64,000 nt of DNA from Lacticaseibacillus suilingensis (GCF_016861845.1 NZ_BOLV01000002.1:124001-188000), one strand, 5' to 3'; positions 27,325 through 36,690 are shown, numbered from the stretch's first letter. A program made the numbers and translations. Notes: generated from the sequence alone by a model not told the origin.

Positions 27325-29601
27325 CTACCGCGGCTGCGGCTGGGGCAAATCTTCTTTGTTAAGATAAACATCCCGCGGTTTGGAACCATTGGCGGGTGAA
27401 ACATAGTGTCGCATCTCCAGCTCATCGATCAACTTCGCGGCGCGGTTGTAGCCAATGGCAAACTTACGCTGTAACTGTGATGTGGACACGGTTTGCTCGC
27501 TGGCCACGTAACTCAGCACTTGCGGGAACAACTCGTCTTGCGCCTCAATCGCCTGGGCCTTAGCCACCAGACGGCTGGGGTCAAACAGATATTGCGGCGG
27601 CTGCTGGCTGCGGACAAAATCCGTGATCGCATCCAGCTCCCGGTCGATAAACGTGCCTTGCAGGCGAATGGGCTGGCTGGCCCCGTTGCCCAAGAACAAC
27701 ATGTCGCCTCGGCCGAGCAAGGTTTCGGCCCCGGCATGGTCGATGATGGTCCGCGAGTCGACCTGGCTGGCCACCATAAACGCGATCCGCGTCGGAATGT
27801 TGTTCTTGATGGTACCGGTAATCACATCCACACTCGGCCGCTGGGTGGCCACAATCAAATGGATCCCTGCCGCCCGGGCCTTGGCGGTGATGCGCGCGAT
27901 GTAATCTTGCACTTCACTCGCCGCTACCATCATGAGATCGGCCAATTCATCGATAATGATGACAATGCTTGGCATGACCGCGGCGTCATCGCCGTGCGCG
28001 CGGGCCTTATCATTGAATTGCGCCAAGCTGCGGACATTGGCTGCTGCCATTTTTTCGTAGCGGGCTTCCATTTCGCCTACCGCCCACTTCAAGGCGGCGG
28101 AGGCGGCTTTAGAATCTGAAACCACTGGGGCGACCAAATGCGGTAGCCCATTATAAACCGCGAGCTCCACGGCTTTCGGGTCGATCAGTAGCAGTCGTAC
28201 TTGCCGCGGCGTTGCTTTGTAGAGCAACGAGGTAATCAGACTGTTGATGAAAACCGACTTCCCAGCCCCGGTGGCCCCAGCAATTAAGCCATGCGGCATT
28301 TTCGCGAGGTTGGTCACCACGGGTTTACCGAACAGGTCCACCCCTAAAGCGATAGTGAGCGGTGAGGTCGCGGTTTGGAACGCCGGCGCGGCAAGCACCT
28401 CTTTGAGCATCACCGGGCGTGGCTTGCGGTTAGGAATTTCAATCCCGACCGTGCTCTTGCCAGGTATCGGCGCTTCAATGCGAATGTCCTTAGCGGCTAA
28501 CGCCAGCTTCAAATCATCGGTGAGATTGGTGATTTTGTTCACCTTCACCCCTGGCGCCAGCTTGATCTGAAACTGGGTGACAGTTGGCCCGACGGTGCTG
28601 GCGACCACCTGGGCCTCCACGTTGAATGAAGCCAAGGCCGCATTCAGCGTTTCGGTTTGCTGGGCGACCCAGGTCTGCTGCTCACTGGTGTCTTGGCGCA
28701 CCGGGTCACTCAACAAGCTAAGCGGTGGCAGCTGGTAAGCCGCCGTCGATGATGCCACTGGCGTCGCTGCTGCCGTTTCGGCCGCCACTGGCGCTACCGG
28801 TGCGGCCTGGCGCCGGACCGGCTGTGACGGCAGCGGTTTAGCGTCTATCACCTGGTCGGCTGGTGGGTTTTCCTTGGCAGCTTTAGCGGCCGCTTTCTTC
28901 ATCTTCAGGTAATCACGCACTGAGGCACGCACCGCAAAAGGATTAGGTCTAGTGCCGTGGTGCCGCGGCTGGGCCGCCTGCTCCGGCTTGGCTTTTGCCA
29001 CCAGTTCCGTCACGGTAGCTGGGCGCTGGTCTTCGGTACTTTCTGCCGCAGCATTGGCACTGATTTGCGCATCGAGGTCGGCTTGCGCGGCATCGCTGGC
29101 AGTGGTCAACTGCGGTACTGGCGAGCTTGAAGCTGCTTCAGACGTTGATTGCGGCGTAATTGCTTCTGACTCATCGTCAGTTAGATCAGTAGCCACTGAT
29201 GACACCGTTGGCTTAGCTGCTCCGGTGCTCATTTCAGTGGCAGCGGCCGGTTCAGGCTGAGCAGGCAAGGCATCAACGACCGGAGTTTCAGGCGCATTGA
29301 GCGTCGGTTCAGCCTGAGGCAGTGTTTGATCAGTGGCCCAAGGCGTTTGATCATCTGGTGTTGCCAGGACGTAAAGCTGGGCGGGATCCACGGCGAGTTG
29401 GACACGAATTTGTTCATAGTCAACCTGATGCTGGCGCCGGGTCGCCACGCTCGCCGGCGTCTGCAAAGCGTCAAAGGGATCGACTTGATACGCAGGTGCG
29501 ACTGCCGCTGGCGCAGTGGGCCGATGTGCCGGCTTGGCTGCTTGGTATTCTGAATGCGGGTGGTGGCTGCGGTTAAAAGCAGGCCCATCATAATGCGGCA
29601 T
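27325..29601 (-). CDS. sftA: SftA-type FtsK/SpoIIIE DNA translocase lacking a membrane domain
   Basis: Hexameric DNA pump that clears chromosomal DNA from the division septum. The C-terminal half has the alpha/beta motor with Walker A AGATGAGKS (441-449) and Walker B IIIIDELADL, then the winged gamma domain (about 690-750) with NRAAKLIDELE. The first 290 residues are Ala/Pro/Gln-rich, low in complexity, and show no transmembrane segment, matching soluble SftA rather than membrane SpoIIIE. The order ytpP-ytpR-sftA-murC also matches Bacillus. A terminator separates it from ytpR. Length 758 is below Bacillus SftA; the difference lies in the linker. Confidence 0.9.
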   Translation of the reverse strand: MPHYDGPAFNRSHHPHSEYQAAKPAHRPTAPAAVAPAYQVDPFDALQTPASVATRRQHQVDYEQIRVQLAVDPAQLYVLATPDDQTPWATDQTLPQAEPTLNAPETPVVDALPAQPEPAAATEMSTGAAKPTVSSVATDLTDDESEAITPQSTSEAASSSPVPQLTTASDAAQADLDAQISANAAAESTEDQRPATVTELVAKAKPEQAAQPRHHGTRPNPFAVRASVRDYLKMKKAAAKAAKENPPADQVIDAKPLPSQPVRRQAAPVAPVAAETAAATPVASSTAAYQLPPLSLLSDPVRQDTSEQQTWVAQQTETLNAALASFNVEAQVVASTVGPTVTQFQIKLAPGVKVNKITNLTDDLKLALAAKDIRIEAPIPGKSTVGIEIPNRKPRPVMLKEVLAAPAFQTATSPLTIALGVDLFGKPVVTNLAKMPHGLIAGATGAGKSVFINSLITSLLYKATPRQVRLLLIDPKAVELAVYNGLPHLVAPVVSDSKAASAALKWAVGEMEARYEKMAAANVRSLAQFNDKARAHGDDAAVMPSIVIIIDELADLMMVAASEVQDYIARITAKARAAGIHLIVATQRPSVDVITGTIKNNIPTRIAFMVASQVDSRTIIDHAGAETLLGRGDMLFLGNGASQPIRLQGTFIDRELDAITDFVRSQQPPQYLFDPSRLVAKAQAIEAQDELFPQVLSYVASEQTVSTSQLQRKFAIGYNRAAKLIDELEMRHYVSPANGSKPRDVYLNKEDLPQPQPR

Positions 29602-29691
29602 AGTCCGCTTCCTCTCTTTTTCATGCTGTTTTCATTTTAGCATAGGCCCGCCCGAATGCTTAGCCCCACCAGCAAAAACCGCAATTTTTAG

Positions 29692-29719
29692 CCAAAAAAA
29701 GACTCGATTGCTCGAGTCG
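29692..29719 (-). terminator. Terminator after ytpR
   Basis: GACTCGAG-CAAT-CGAGTC style stem followed on the minus strand by seven T residues, between ytpR and sftA. Confidence 0.88.
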
Positions 29720-29725
29720 AAGTGG

Positions 29726-30355
29726 TTAGGAAGCAGCAACCACTGCTTCTGCTTGTTTGAAATCAAATTCGCTGCCAGCGGCAAGGTCGTCTGGCATGAT
29801 CAAAATGCCGCGGGCCGCTGGTGCCCCAGGAATGGCGAGTTCTCGCGCCGCGCACAGCATGCCAAAACTTGGCACGCCAAGCAATTCCCCCGGCCAGATG
29901 ATTTTACCATCGGGCATCATGGCGCCAGGCAAAGCCGCCACCACCGTTTGGCCCAAAGCCGCGTTCGGCGCGCCGCAGACGATTTGCTCCTGATGGGTGC
30001 CGAAGTCCACTTGGGTCACATGCAAGTGATCAGACTTGGGATGCGGCTGAAAATCAATGATTTTACCAATCACGAATTTCGGCGTCTCTGCTAATGGCAG
30101 TGCACCGGTAAGACCGGCCGCTACGATGGCCTGGTTCAATTCCTTGATTTGGTCAACGGTTAAGTGGACCTGACCTTGACCTTCAACCGGCGTGAAGCGC
30201 GCCACGTCGAAAAAGTTGAAGCCAATGGCCTCGCCTTGGGCATCATAAATGCCGGTGATGCCGTTAGCTTGTTTGGTGGTTTCCTCAGCCGTATCTTGAG
30301 CCAATACCACAATCAGAGTATCGCCCAGTGCTGGTTTGTTATACGTGGTGATCAA
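29726..30355 (-). CDS. ytpR: YtpR family tRNA-binding domain protein
   Basis: 209-residue protein with an N-terminal DUF4479 region and a C-terminal EMAP/tRNA-binding OB fold like that at the N-terminus of PheT (KIIDFQPHPKSDHLHV, VCGAPN, AARELAIPG). The molecular role is not established. A frame opens with ATG 30376, but TTG 30355, seven bases after AGGGAGG, matches the family N-terminus (ITTYNKPALGDTL) and is preferred. It lies 20 bases after the thioredoxin-like gene and ends at a terminator. Confidence 0.87.
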   Translation of the reverse strand: MITTYNKPALGDTLIVVLAQDTAEETTKQANGITGIYDAQGEAIGFNFFDVARFTPVEGQGQVHLTVDQIKELNQAIVAAGLTGALPLAETPKFVIGKIIDFQPHPKSDHLHVTQVDFGTHQEQIVCGAPNAALGQTVVAALPGAMMPDGKIIWPGELLGVPSFGMLCAARELAIPGAPAARGILIMPDDLAAGSEFDFKQAEAVVAAS

Positions 30356-30377
30356 AAAATTGCCTCCCTGCAACATT

Positions 30378-30698
30378 TTAGGCTGGCAATCCCGTGATGA
30401 AGTCTTCGACCTGCTGCTTGGTCTTGCGGTCTTTGTTCACAAACCGTCCGATTTCCTTGCCGTTTTCAAAGGCAATGAAACTTGGGATTCCCATGACGCC
30501 CATTTCTTGCGCGACCTTAATATTATCATCGCGGTCCACTTTGATAAAGGTATAGTCTGGATAATCTGCTTCAATCTCAGGCATAGCCGGTTTGATAAAG
30601 GCGCAATCTGGGCACCAGCCGGCGGTGAAGAACAACATTTGCTTGCCGTCAGCCTTAGCTGCGGTCAAGATTTCTGCGTCTGAACTAAACTCTTTCAT
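30378..30698 (-). CDS. ytpP: Thioredoxin-family protein YtpP
   Basis: 106-residue thioredoxin fold with the redox motif WCPDC (Cys29 and Cys32) in place of the WCGPC of classical thioredoxin, and the cis-proline in GIPSFIAFENG. YtpP-type proteins are thought to act in thiol-disulfide exchange, possibly with bacillithiol, though lactobacilli usually lack that thiol, so the partner is unclear. A good promoter (30729-30757) and AGGAGG precede the ATG. First gene of the ytpP-ytpR unit. Confidence 0.9.
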   Translation of the reverse strand: MKEFSSDAEILTAAKADGKQMLFFTAGWCPDCAFIKPAMPEIEADYPDYTFIKVDRDDNIKVAQEMGVMGIPSFIAFENGKEIGRFVNKDRKTKQQVEDFITGLPA

Positions 30699-30728
30699 GT
30701 TTGCCTCCTACTAACTTTTAATAAGGAA

Positions 30729-30757
30729 ATTATACGGCGTTACCAGCCAATTTGCAA
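30729..30757 (-). promoter_or_regulatory. Promoter of ytpP-ytpR
   Basis: TTGCAA (30752-30757), 17 bases, TATAAT (30729-30734) on the minus strand. TTGCAA is palindromic and lies between this promoter and a plus-strand TATACT at 30780-30785 serving the next gene. Confidence 0.8.
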
Positions 30758-30812
30758 TGCCCTTCTGCTCAGTTTCCGCTATACTGAAGAAAACAAGAAG
30801 GAGCCTTGCCTT

Positions 30813-31121
30813 ATGAAAAAATCGCATCAAGCCCTAGCATTTGTGGCGACGGCCACTTTGGTTGGCCTCGGCGCACAGGCGCTTAATCACCTGTACTGGC
30901 ACCGCCTGCTACCAAATCGGCTGTTTAACCAAATCAAACCGGTCATCGTCGAGCCCGCCCAAATCACCGGCGGCTGGATGACGATGGCCCCGGAAGCCGC
31001 GCTGGTCGCAGGCAAAATCGTCGCCAGTTACCGCGGGGGTGTCACCACCGACCATGACATCTATCGCTTCCAGGTCAGTGAATCGGGCACCATTCTCAGC
31101 CTCAACCGCGCTGAGCGTTAA
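30813..31121 (+). CDS. Small secreted or membrane-anchored protein of unknown function
   Basis: 102 residues, not recognised. The N-terminus (MKKSHQAL followed by a hydrophobic run to about residue 25) looks like a signal anchor or uncleaved signal peptide. The rest is soluble, with a [12 protein letters not shown] segment and a short C-terminal beta-like stretch ([14 protein letters not shown]). Upstream there is AAGAAGGAG and a TATACT at 30780-30785. It converges on trmB, and the two stop codons share the tetranucleotide TTAA at 31118-31121. It sits in a spot that is often occupied by small PepSY-like proteins in lactobacilli; that link is only a guess. Confidence 0.75.
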   Translation: MKKSHQALAFVATATLVGLGAQALNHLYWHRLLPNRLFNQIKPVIVEPAQITGGWMTMAPEAALVAGKIVASYRGGVTTDHDIYRFQVSESGTILSLNRAER

Positions 31122-31765
31122 GCCTGGGGAAACCGGGCGACCAGTTCGTAGATGCGCCCGCCTTGGCTACTGAACTTGTGCTCATACTCGGTTTCAATGT
31201 TATCCGTGACCCGCGGATCGTGATGCAGATCAAGCGCCACCAAGTCAAACACCATACCATAATTGTTCATGCTGACCAGTGAGAACTCGAACAGGCCTTG
31301 ATTATCGGTTTTGAATTGCAAAATCCCGTTCGGTGCCATAATGGCTTGATACTGCTGCAAAAAGTGGCGATAAGTCAGGCGCCGTTTTTCGTGCCGCGAC
31401 TTGGGCCAGGGATCGGAGAAATTCAAGAACAACCCGGCCACTTCGGCGGGCGCAAAATAGTCCGTTAAATCTGCCCCATCCCCTAACACCAGGTGCAGAT
31501 TTGGCAACTGCAAGGCGACCTGTTTGCGCAGGATGTACGCAATCGCCACTTCCTGAATTTCTAAAGCAATATAGTTGCGGTCAGGATGGGCTTTGGCCAT
31601 TTCGATAATAAACTGACCCTTGCCAGAGCCCACTTCTAGATAAAGTGGCTGCTGCTGGCTGAACTTGGCCTGCCATTTACCGGCCATGTCAACCGGCCGC
31701 ACACTGATCAGGTCCGGATTGGCGGCAATCAGCGGCGCTGCCCAAGGTTTGTTTCTTAATCGCAT
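31118..31765 (-). CDS. trmB: tRNA (guanine-N7)-methyltransferase
   Basis: SAM-dependent enzyme making m7G46 in t[13 protein letters not shown] binds SAM and [17 protein letters not shown] is the TrmB signature. At 215 residues it is normal. The ATG follows AAAGGAGATTAACGATTTT. It lies 71 bases after ytmP with a GC-rich hairpin between, the same ytmP/trmB pairing as in Bacillus (ytmP-ytmQ). Confidence 0.96.
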   Translation of the reverse strand: MRLRNKPWAAPLIAANPDLISVRPVDMAGKWQAKFSQQQPLYLEVGSGKGQFIIEMAKAHPDRNYIALEIQEVAIAYILRKQVALQLPNLHLVLGDGADLTDYFAPAEVAGLFLNFSDPWPKSRHEKRRLTYRHFLQQYQAIMAPNGILQFKTDNQGLFEFSLVSMNNYGMVFDLVALDLHHDPRVTDNIETEYEHKFSSQGGRIYELVARFPQA

Positions 31766-31804
31766 AAAATCGTTAATCTCCTTTAATCTTGCCTCGACAT
31801 GAAG

Positions 31805-31831
31805 CGGACCCGAGCATTTGGCTCGGGTCCG
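31805..31831 (-). terminator. GC-rich hairpin between ytmP and trmB
   Basis: An 11-bp perfect stem CGGACCCGAGC/GCTCGGGTCCG around five bases, without a T-run. It may be an inefficient terminator or an RNA-stability element. Confidence 0.5.
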
Positions 31832-31836
31832 TTCGT

Positions 31837-32604
31837 CTATTCCATCAGTTGTTGCAACTGGCGCAGGGCCTGGTTCATTTCGGTGTAGCGCTGCTGGCCA
31901 AGCTGCTGATTAACCTCATGCAGCAAGTGCAGTTCGCCGTACCAGGTGATGCGGGCCAGTAAATCGTCGGTCAGTTCGCAGCCATAAGCGGCGAGCCATT
32001 GGGACCACTCCCCGCGCGGCACATAATTAATCAGCACCACACTGAGATCAAAAGCGATATCGCCAAGGCTCGCTTGGTCCCAGTCGACCAGGTAAAGCTG
32101 CTGGGAGTCGGATAAGAGCCAGTTTTTGTGGTTGAGGTCACCGTGGCACACCCGCAGGTCACTCGCGACTGGCGGCAAGTGATGCAAAGCTGCAATTGTG
32201 GTTTGCACCAGTGGATGCTGGCGCAACTCCGGGGCCAAATTGGCCAAATAGTGATCCACCAGCTGCTTTGGCGTTTGCGGGCGGCCGCCGACTTTGCGGA
32301 GCATCCGCCGCAGCAGCACCGAATTATGCACCTTAGCCAGTAATTTGGCCACTATCGCCGAATTCATTTGGGCACGACTGAGCGTTTGCCCATTAACCCA
32401 ATCTTGAGCAGTGAGAATATCACCGGTAGCCATGCGTTTGGTCCAAATCAGTTTCGGGGTAATGCCCTCAACCGATAAGGCCGCCAAAAAGGGGGACGCA
32501 TTGCGTTTTAAAAAGAATTTCTCATGGGCATAAACGCCCATGAAGGCGCCGCCGGTCGTACCACCGATGGGCTCAAGCGACCATCCTGGTTCCAAATCAA
32601 ACAA
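31837..32604 (-). CDS. ytmP: YtmP family phosphotransferase (aminoglycoside phosphotransferase fold)
   Basis: 255-residue kinase-like protein. The catalytic loop reads [11 protein letters not shown] and the metal motif LVDWDQA, both typical of APH/choline-kinase folds. An N-terminal nucleotide lobe with [10 protein letters not shown] carries the ATP lysine. The substrate is unknown; this is a housekeeping gene next to trmB rather than a resistance gene. It starts with TTG 32604 after AAGGAGG. Length matches the family. Confidence 0.85.
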   Translation of the reverse strand: MFDLEPGWSLEPIGGTTGGAFMGVYAHEKFFLKRNASPFLAALSVEGITPKLIWTKRMATGDILTAQDWVNGQTLSRAQMNSAIVAKLLAKVHNSVLLRRMLRKVGGRPQTPKQLVDHYLANLAPELRQHPLVQTTIAALHHLPPVASDLRVCHGDLNHKNWLLSDSQQLYLVDWDQASLGDIAFDLSVVLINYVPRGEWSQWLAAYGCELTDDLLARITWYGELHLLHEVNQQLGQQRYTEMNQALRQLQQLME

Positions 32605-32742
32605 TGCCCGCCGCCTCCTTGGGCCCTGCTCCCTGTAGCAAAGGCCAAAATTTCCCCAAAATCGGGGACCGAATCATCAGATACCTCATCTTACCCAAGG
32701 CCCTACACTGGCGTCAAGCCCTTACCGGCTGGCCAGCGCTTT

Positions 32743-33945
32743 TTAGTGGCGCTGCAATCGCCATGGCACGTACCAGTAAGTAAAACCGCCCGCAAACACC
32801 GCACCGCAAGCCAAAACCAGGCCAGCAATCAGCCATCGGCCCATCAGCGCCGGTCCCACTGCAAGCAGCACTGCCAAAATGCCGAGCAGCACCCCAGTCA
32901 GATGCTGGAACGCCCGCGGCCGCTGCGTCGCAGGCACTGGATATAGCTGCGCGAAGACATTTTCATCGTAAGCCCCAGCCAGCGGCAGCAACTGAAAGCC
33001 GACCAAGTAAACAAACAAAATGCCAACCAAACCAGCCAGCCACCAAATCTTCAGCAACATCAGCACCGCCGCGCCCACAATTGCCAGCCGCACGTAAAGG
33101 CCCAGATACGTGGTTTGCCGCAAAAAGCCTCGCCAGTACAGATACGCCCAGGTGTGGCGATGGTTGGGGCGAATGAGCTTGGCAATCCCATCCAGCCACC
33201 GCCGGCGCCGCACGCCACCACTCAGCCCGGGCACATCGGTAAACAAATTGTAGAAGCGATACAACCGATCCATCCGTTTGCCTTCATTGGCAATCAAGGT
33301 CAGCCAGTCCAGCCGCTCCGGCGCAAAGTGCTCGCCAATGCGCCAGCGCAAAGTCAAATCCAGCGCCAAAGCCACCACCATCGCCAAGGCCGGATGCCAA
33401 TACAGCGACCCCGTCACACTGACGAAGGCCACCGCCAGCAAGCTCACGCGTCTTAGCCAGATTGGGCAAGCCCCTTGGTAAGATCTGATCAGTGCCACCC
33501 ACAAATCGCTGTCCTTGAAGATGATTAAAGCCGCGGCCAACGTGAGCCCGCCACTGAGCGGGTCAATCTTCAGTACCGCCAGTAGCGGCACGCTCGCCAG
33601 CGCCCCTAATGCCAGCACCACACTTGGCAGCAGGAGGCTATACCGGCGCGCCTTAAACAGAAATTTGGCAAAAGCCGAGGTCTGAGGCAACAAGAACGTG
33701 CCATCAGCCGGCGCGACCAGCGTGGCTAGCTGGCCGAAGCTCAAGAGCGCCGTTAAAATCAGCGCCAGCAGCGGCCGCAGCCACCAAGCCGGTACCAGGG
33801 TTTTCACCAGCTGGCTATAGCCGTACAGCAATGCACCCACCAGAATCACCAGCACCAGCACAAAATGGTCATTGAAGACAAGCTGCAGATATTTAAATTG
33901 TTGTTTTTGATGTTGCCGCAAGCGCGTGCGCCACAATGTGCCCAT
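32743..33945 (-). CDS. ecsB: ABC transporter permease EcsB
   Basis: 400-residue membrane protein with roughly eight hydrophobic helices in pairs, typical of EcsB. It is the permease partner of EcsA, two bases upstream. In Bacillus and Staphylococcus the Ecs transporter affects protein secretion, RIP/RasP protease activity and competence; its transported substrate is not firmly known. The ATG at 33945 follows the ecsA stop closely with GGGAGGC upstream. Confidence 0.9.
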   Translation of the reverse strand: MGTLWRTRLRQHQKQQFKYLQLVFNDHFVLVLVILVGALLYGYSQLVKTLVPAWWLRPLLALILTALLSFGQLATLVAPADGTFLLPQTSAFAKFLFKARRYSLLLPSVVLALGALASVPLLAVLKIDPLSGGLTLAAALIIFKDSDLWVALIRSYQGACPIWLRRVSLLAVAFVSVTGSLYWHPALAMVVALALDLTLRWRIGEHFAPERLDWLTLIANEGKRMDRLYRFYNLFTDVPGLSGGVRRRRWLDGIAKLIRPNHRHTWAYLYWRGFLRQTTYLGLYVRLAIVGAAVLMLLKIWWLAGLVGILFVYLVGFQLLPLAGAYDENVFAQLYPVPATQRPRAFQHLTGVLLGILAVLLAVGPALMGRWLIAGLVLACGAVFAGGFTYWYVPWRLQRH

Positions 33946-33947
33946 GC

Positions 33948-34676
33948 TTATGCCTCCCTCGTCATGGCCATGTAAATGGCATCAAGGTCAGCATCAGCCA
34001 AGTTGAATTGCGTTTGCAAGCTCGTCAAATCGCCGGTGGCCCGGACTTGACCATTGTTCAACAGGACAAACTGATCTGCATACTGCTGAGCCGTCGCCAA
34101 AATATGGGTCGACATCAACACCGCAGCCCCCGCCTGCTTTTTTAGCGCCACCAGGTCCAGCAAATCATGCACAGCCAGCGGATCCAGCCCAGTAAATGGT
34201 TCATCAATGATATAAAGCCGGGCATTGGTCATAAACGCGGCCACAATCATCACCTTTTGCTTCATCCCTTTAGAGAAGTTGGCGGGGAACCAATCGAGCT
34301 TATTGGCTAAGCGGAACTGTTCGAGCATTTCATTGACCCGCGGCCAGGTGGTTTTAGCATCGAGGTCGTAGGCCATCATGGTCAGCTCTAGGTGCTCTTT
34401 CAGGGTCAATTCCGGGTAGAGCACCGGGGTTTCAGGCACATAAGCAATCGCCTGGCGGTAAGCTTCAGGCGCCTCGGCCAAGGTTTGGCCATCGATTTTG
34501 ATGGCCCCTTGCATCGGCGTGAGCAGCCCGATAATGTGCTTGATGGTGGTGGACTTGCCTGCCCCATTGAGCCCAATCAGGCCGACAATTTGGCCATCCG
34601 GTACTTCAAAACTCAAATTCTTGATCACCGGCAAATTGCCATAACCACCGGTCACGTTCTCCAAAGCCAATGTCAT
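33948..34676 (-). CDS. ecsA: ABC transporter ATP-binding protein EcsA
   Basis: 242-residue ATPase. Walker A GLNGAGKST (36-44), Q-loop region, signature FSKGMKQK (the EcsA/Na-export style signature in place of LSGGQ) and Walker B LYIIDEPFTGLD are all present. It drives EcsB. The gene is divergent from hit, the same hit/ecs arrangement seen across Firmicutes. Confidence 0.94.
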   Translation of the reverse strand: MTLALENVTGGYGNLPVIKNLSFEVPDGQIVGLIGLNGAGKSTTIKHIIGLLTPMQGAIKIDGQTLAEAPEAYRQAIAYVPETPVLYPELTLKEHLELTMMAYDLDAKTTWPRVNEMLEQFRLANKLDWFPANFSKGMKQKVMIVAAFMTNARLYIIDEPFTGLDPLAVHDLLDLVALKKQAGAAVLMSTHILATAQQYADQFVLLNNGQVRATGDLTSLQTQFNLADADLDAIYMAMTREA

Positions 34677-34761
34677 AAGCCTGTCCTCTTTCCGCTACTT
34701 TTTACTTGATTTTATGATAGCATGGAAATAACCGAAACGTTTACGAAAGAGGGAAAACACC

Positions 34762-35193
34762 ATGGCTGAAGACTGTATTTTTTGCAAAATCATCGCAGGA
34801 GACATTCCCAGCGTCACTGTCTATGAGGATGACGTGGTCAAAGCGTTCCTTGATATCTCTCAAGTGACCCCGGGCCACACGCTGCTAGTGCCTAAGGTGC
34901 ACGTACCAGACATTTTTGCTTATGATGCCGACCTGGCCGCCGCGGTGTTCTCCCGCGTGCCTAAAATCGCCAAGGCCATCAAGGCCAGCGACCCGCGGAT
35001 TGTCGGCATGAATATCATGAACAACAATGGGACTGTGGCTTATCAAAGCGTCTTCCATTCCCATATTCACCTGCTGCCGCGCTACTCTGGCCAAGATGAT
35101 TTTTCGATTCATTTTGGCGATCACACCGACCAATACGACACAAAGCAGCTGCAGGCCATCGCCGCTGCCATTCACGAAAGGATTGAAGCTTGA
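34762..35193 (+). CDS. hit: HIT family hydrolase
   Basis: 143-residue histidine-triad protein. CIFCKIIAGDIPS at the N-terminus and HSHIHLLPR (histidine triad) are diagnostic. HIT proteins hydrolyse nucleoside phosphoramidates or dinucleoside polyphosphates; the in vivo substrate is unsettled. GAGGGAAAACACC precedes the ATG. The stop TGA overlaps the next gene's ATG (TGATG). Confidence 0.95.
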   Translation: MAEDCIFCKIIAGDIPSVTVYEDDVVKAFLDISQVTPGHTLLVPKVHVPDIFAYDADLAAAVFSRVPKIAKAIKASDPRIVGMNIMNNNGTVAYQSVFHSHIHLLPRYSGQDDFSIHFGDHTDQYDTKQLQAIAAAIHERIEA

Positions 35194-35564
35194 TGAAATT
35201 CAAAACTGGTTTTCTGCTCGGCGCGATCGCCGGCGTTGCATACGGCTTGTTGACCGCCAAAAAAACTGGCCCCCAGCGCTTGCAAAGCATGGTCACCTAC
35301 TCGGATGATTTGACCCATGCTACCACTGACGTCCAACATGCCGTCACCCGCTTTGGCCATGCGCTAAGCGACTTGAAACAGGAGATCCAAACCACCCTGG
35401 CGCCGAACTTAAAAGACATCACCGATAGTGCCACGGATTTTGCCTTCCAAACCGAGGCCCACACCAAAGCGATGCAGGCGCATTTGGACACGATTGCTGA
35501 GGCCATGGATGACATCAATGCGGCTGCGGCTGACCCCAAACCCGTTGAACCAGTACAAAACTGA
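35193..35564 (+). CDS. YtxH-like membrane-anchored protein
   Basis: 123-residue protein with a Gly-rich hydrophobic N-terminus (GFLLGAIAGVAYGLLTA) followed by a positively charged KKTG, typical of YtxH-domain proteins, and a long helical, Thr/Asp/Ala-rich tail likely to form a coiled coil. Start at ATG 35193 overlaps the hit stop by one base, so expression is coupled to hit. Function is unknown; relatives respond to general stress in Bacillus. Confidence 0.75.
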   Translation: MKFKTGFLLGAIAGVAYGLLTAKKTGPQRLQSMVTYSDDLTHATTDVQHAVTRFGHALSDLKQEIQTTLAPNLKDITDSATDFAFQTEAHTKAMQAHLDTIAEAMDDINAAAADPKPVEPVQN

Positions 35565-35589
35565 AATTATGAAGGTTCTGTGAAATCCC

Positions 35590-35617
35590 TTCGAGCCTTT
35601 AAGCATTGTGGTATATT
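35590..35617 (+). promoter_or_regulatory. Possible promoter of prsA
   Basis: TTCGAG, 16 bases, TATATT. The -35 is weak; the -10 is good and lies about 50 bases before the ATG. Confidence 0.45.
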
Positions 35618-35665
35618 AGACAAAGTGTTGCACCAAAATTACAAATCGAAAGTGGGCTGTACAGT

Positions 35666-36577
35666 ATGAAAAAGTGGATCGCCGGCATCGCTGGTATTTT
35701 ACTGGCTGTGTCATTAGCCGGTTGCTCAAGTGGTAGCGAAACGGTTGCTAACATGAAAGGCACCAAGATCACCAAGGACGAATTTTACAACGAAATGAAG
35801 ACTTCCAGCACCGGTGGTGAAGCTACCTTGCGGAACATGATCGTTGAAAAGGCGCTCGAACAGCAATACGGCAAGAAAGTTTCCGATGCTGCCGTCAACA
35901 AGCAATACAACAGCGTCAAGAAACAGTACACGGATGCCGGCCAAGACTTTGCCGCCGCATTGAGCCAAAACAGTTTGACGGAAAAGTCCTTCAAGGCCCA
36001 AATCAAGACCTCCCTGCTCTCTGAAGCCGCCCTCAAGGCGCAAAAGAAGCCAACCGAAGCGCAACTGAAGAAGCAGTGGAAGAAGTATGAACCAAAAATC
36101 ACGGTTCAGCACATCTTGGTGGCTAAGGAAGATACCGCTAAAGAAGTGATCGCGGCCCTGCAAAAGGACAACACCGAAGCTAATTTCAAGAAGTTAGCCA
36201 AGCAGTACTCAACCGATACCGCGACGGCTTCCACTGCTGGTAAGCTGGCCGCCTTTGACAACACCGACACGCAGCTCGACTCCACCTTCAAGGCAGCCGC
36301 CTTCAAGCTGAAGAAAGCCGGCGACTTCACCACCACCGCCGTTAAAACGAGCTATGGCTACCACATCATCCGCGCCATCAAAGTGCCGGCTAAAGGCAAG
36401 ATGAGCGATCATAAGAAGGACCTCACCGACCAGCTCTACAAGACCTGGGAAAGTGATGAAACCATCATGACCGGCGTCATCAAGAAAGTGCTGACCAAAG
36501 CCGACGTCAACATCAAGGACTCCGATCTTAAGAACGTCCTGTCTGTCTACCTTGGCTCCAGCTCAAGCTCCAAGTAA
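35666..36577 (+). CDS. prsA: PrsA foldase, parvulin-type peptidyl-prolyl isomerase lipoprotein
   Basis: Extracellular lipid-anchored chaperone folding secreted proteins. The lipobox SLAGC places the modified cysteine at residue 20. The parvulin domain (about 135-230) begins VQHILVAKE and includes FKKLAKQYSTD and YGYHIIRA. The SurA-like N-domain carries many Lys/Ala repeats. The frame opens at 35606, but MKKWIAG at 35666 is a proper signal peptide start, giving 303 residues. A terminator follows. Confidence 0.95.
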   Translation: MKKWIAGIAGILLAVSLAGCSSGSETVANMKGTKITKDEFYNEMKTSSTGGEATLRNMIVEKALEQQYGKKVSDAAVNKQYNSVKKQYTDAGQDFAAALSQNSLTEKSFKAQIKTSLLSEAALKAQKKPTEAQLKKQWKKYEPKITVQHILVAKEDTAKEVIAALQKDNTEANFKKLAKQYSTDTATASTAGKLAAFDNTDTQLDSTFKAAAFKLKKAGDFTTTAVKTSYGYHIIRAIKVPAKGKMSDHKKDLTDQLYKTWESDETIMTGVIKKVLTKADVNIKDSDLKNVLSVYLGSSSSSK

Positions 36578-36593
36578 TCACTCAAGCAATTCC

Positions 36594-36623
36594 AGCACGG
36601 CCACTTTGGCCGTGCTTTTTTTG
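36594..36623 (+). terminator. Terminator of prsA
   Basis: AGCACGGCC-ACTTT-GGCCGTGCT followed by TTTTTT. Confidence 0.93.
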
Positions 36624-36634
36624 TCCTCAGATTC

Positions 36635-36663
36635 AAAAAAGCTGAGCAGCATGGCTCAGCTTT
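36635..36663 (-). terminator. Terminator of yhaM
   Basis: AAAGCTGAGC-CATGCT-GCTCAGCTTTTTTG on the minus strand, back to back with the prsA terminator. Confidence 0.92.
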
Positions 36664-36690
36664 GGCGGTTATTTGAATATGGTAATTGGG

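Noticed and set aside
34741-34762. Catabolite-response (cre) site upstream of hit (CGAAACGTTTACG)
   Set aside because: The arms do not match the cre consensus when the central CG is aligned.
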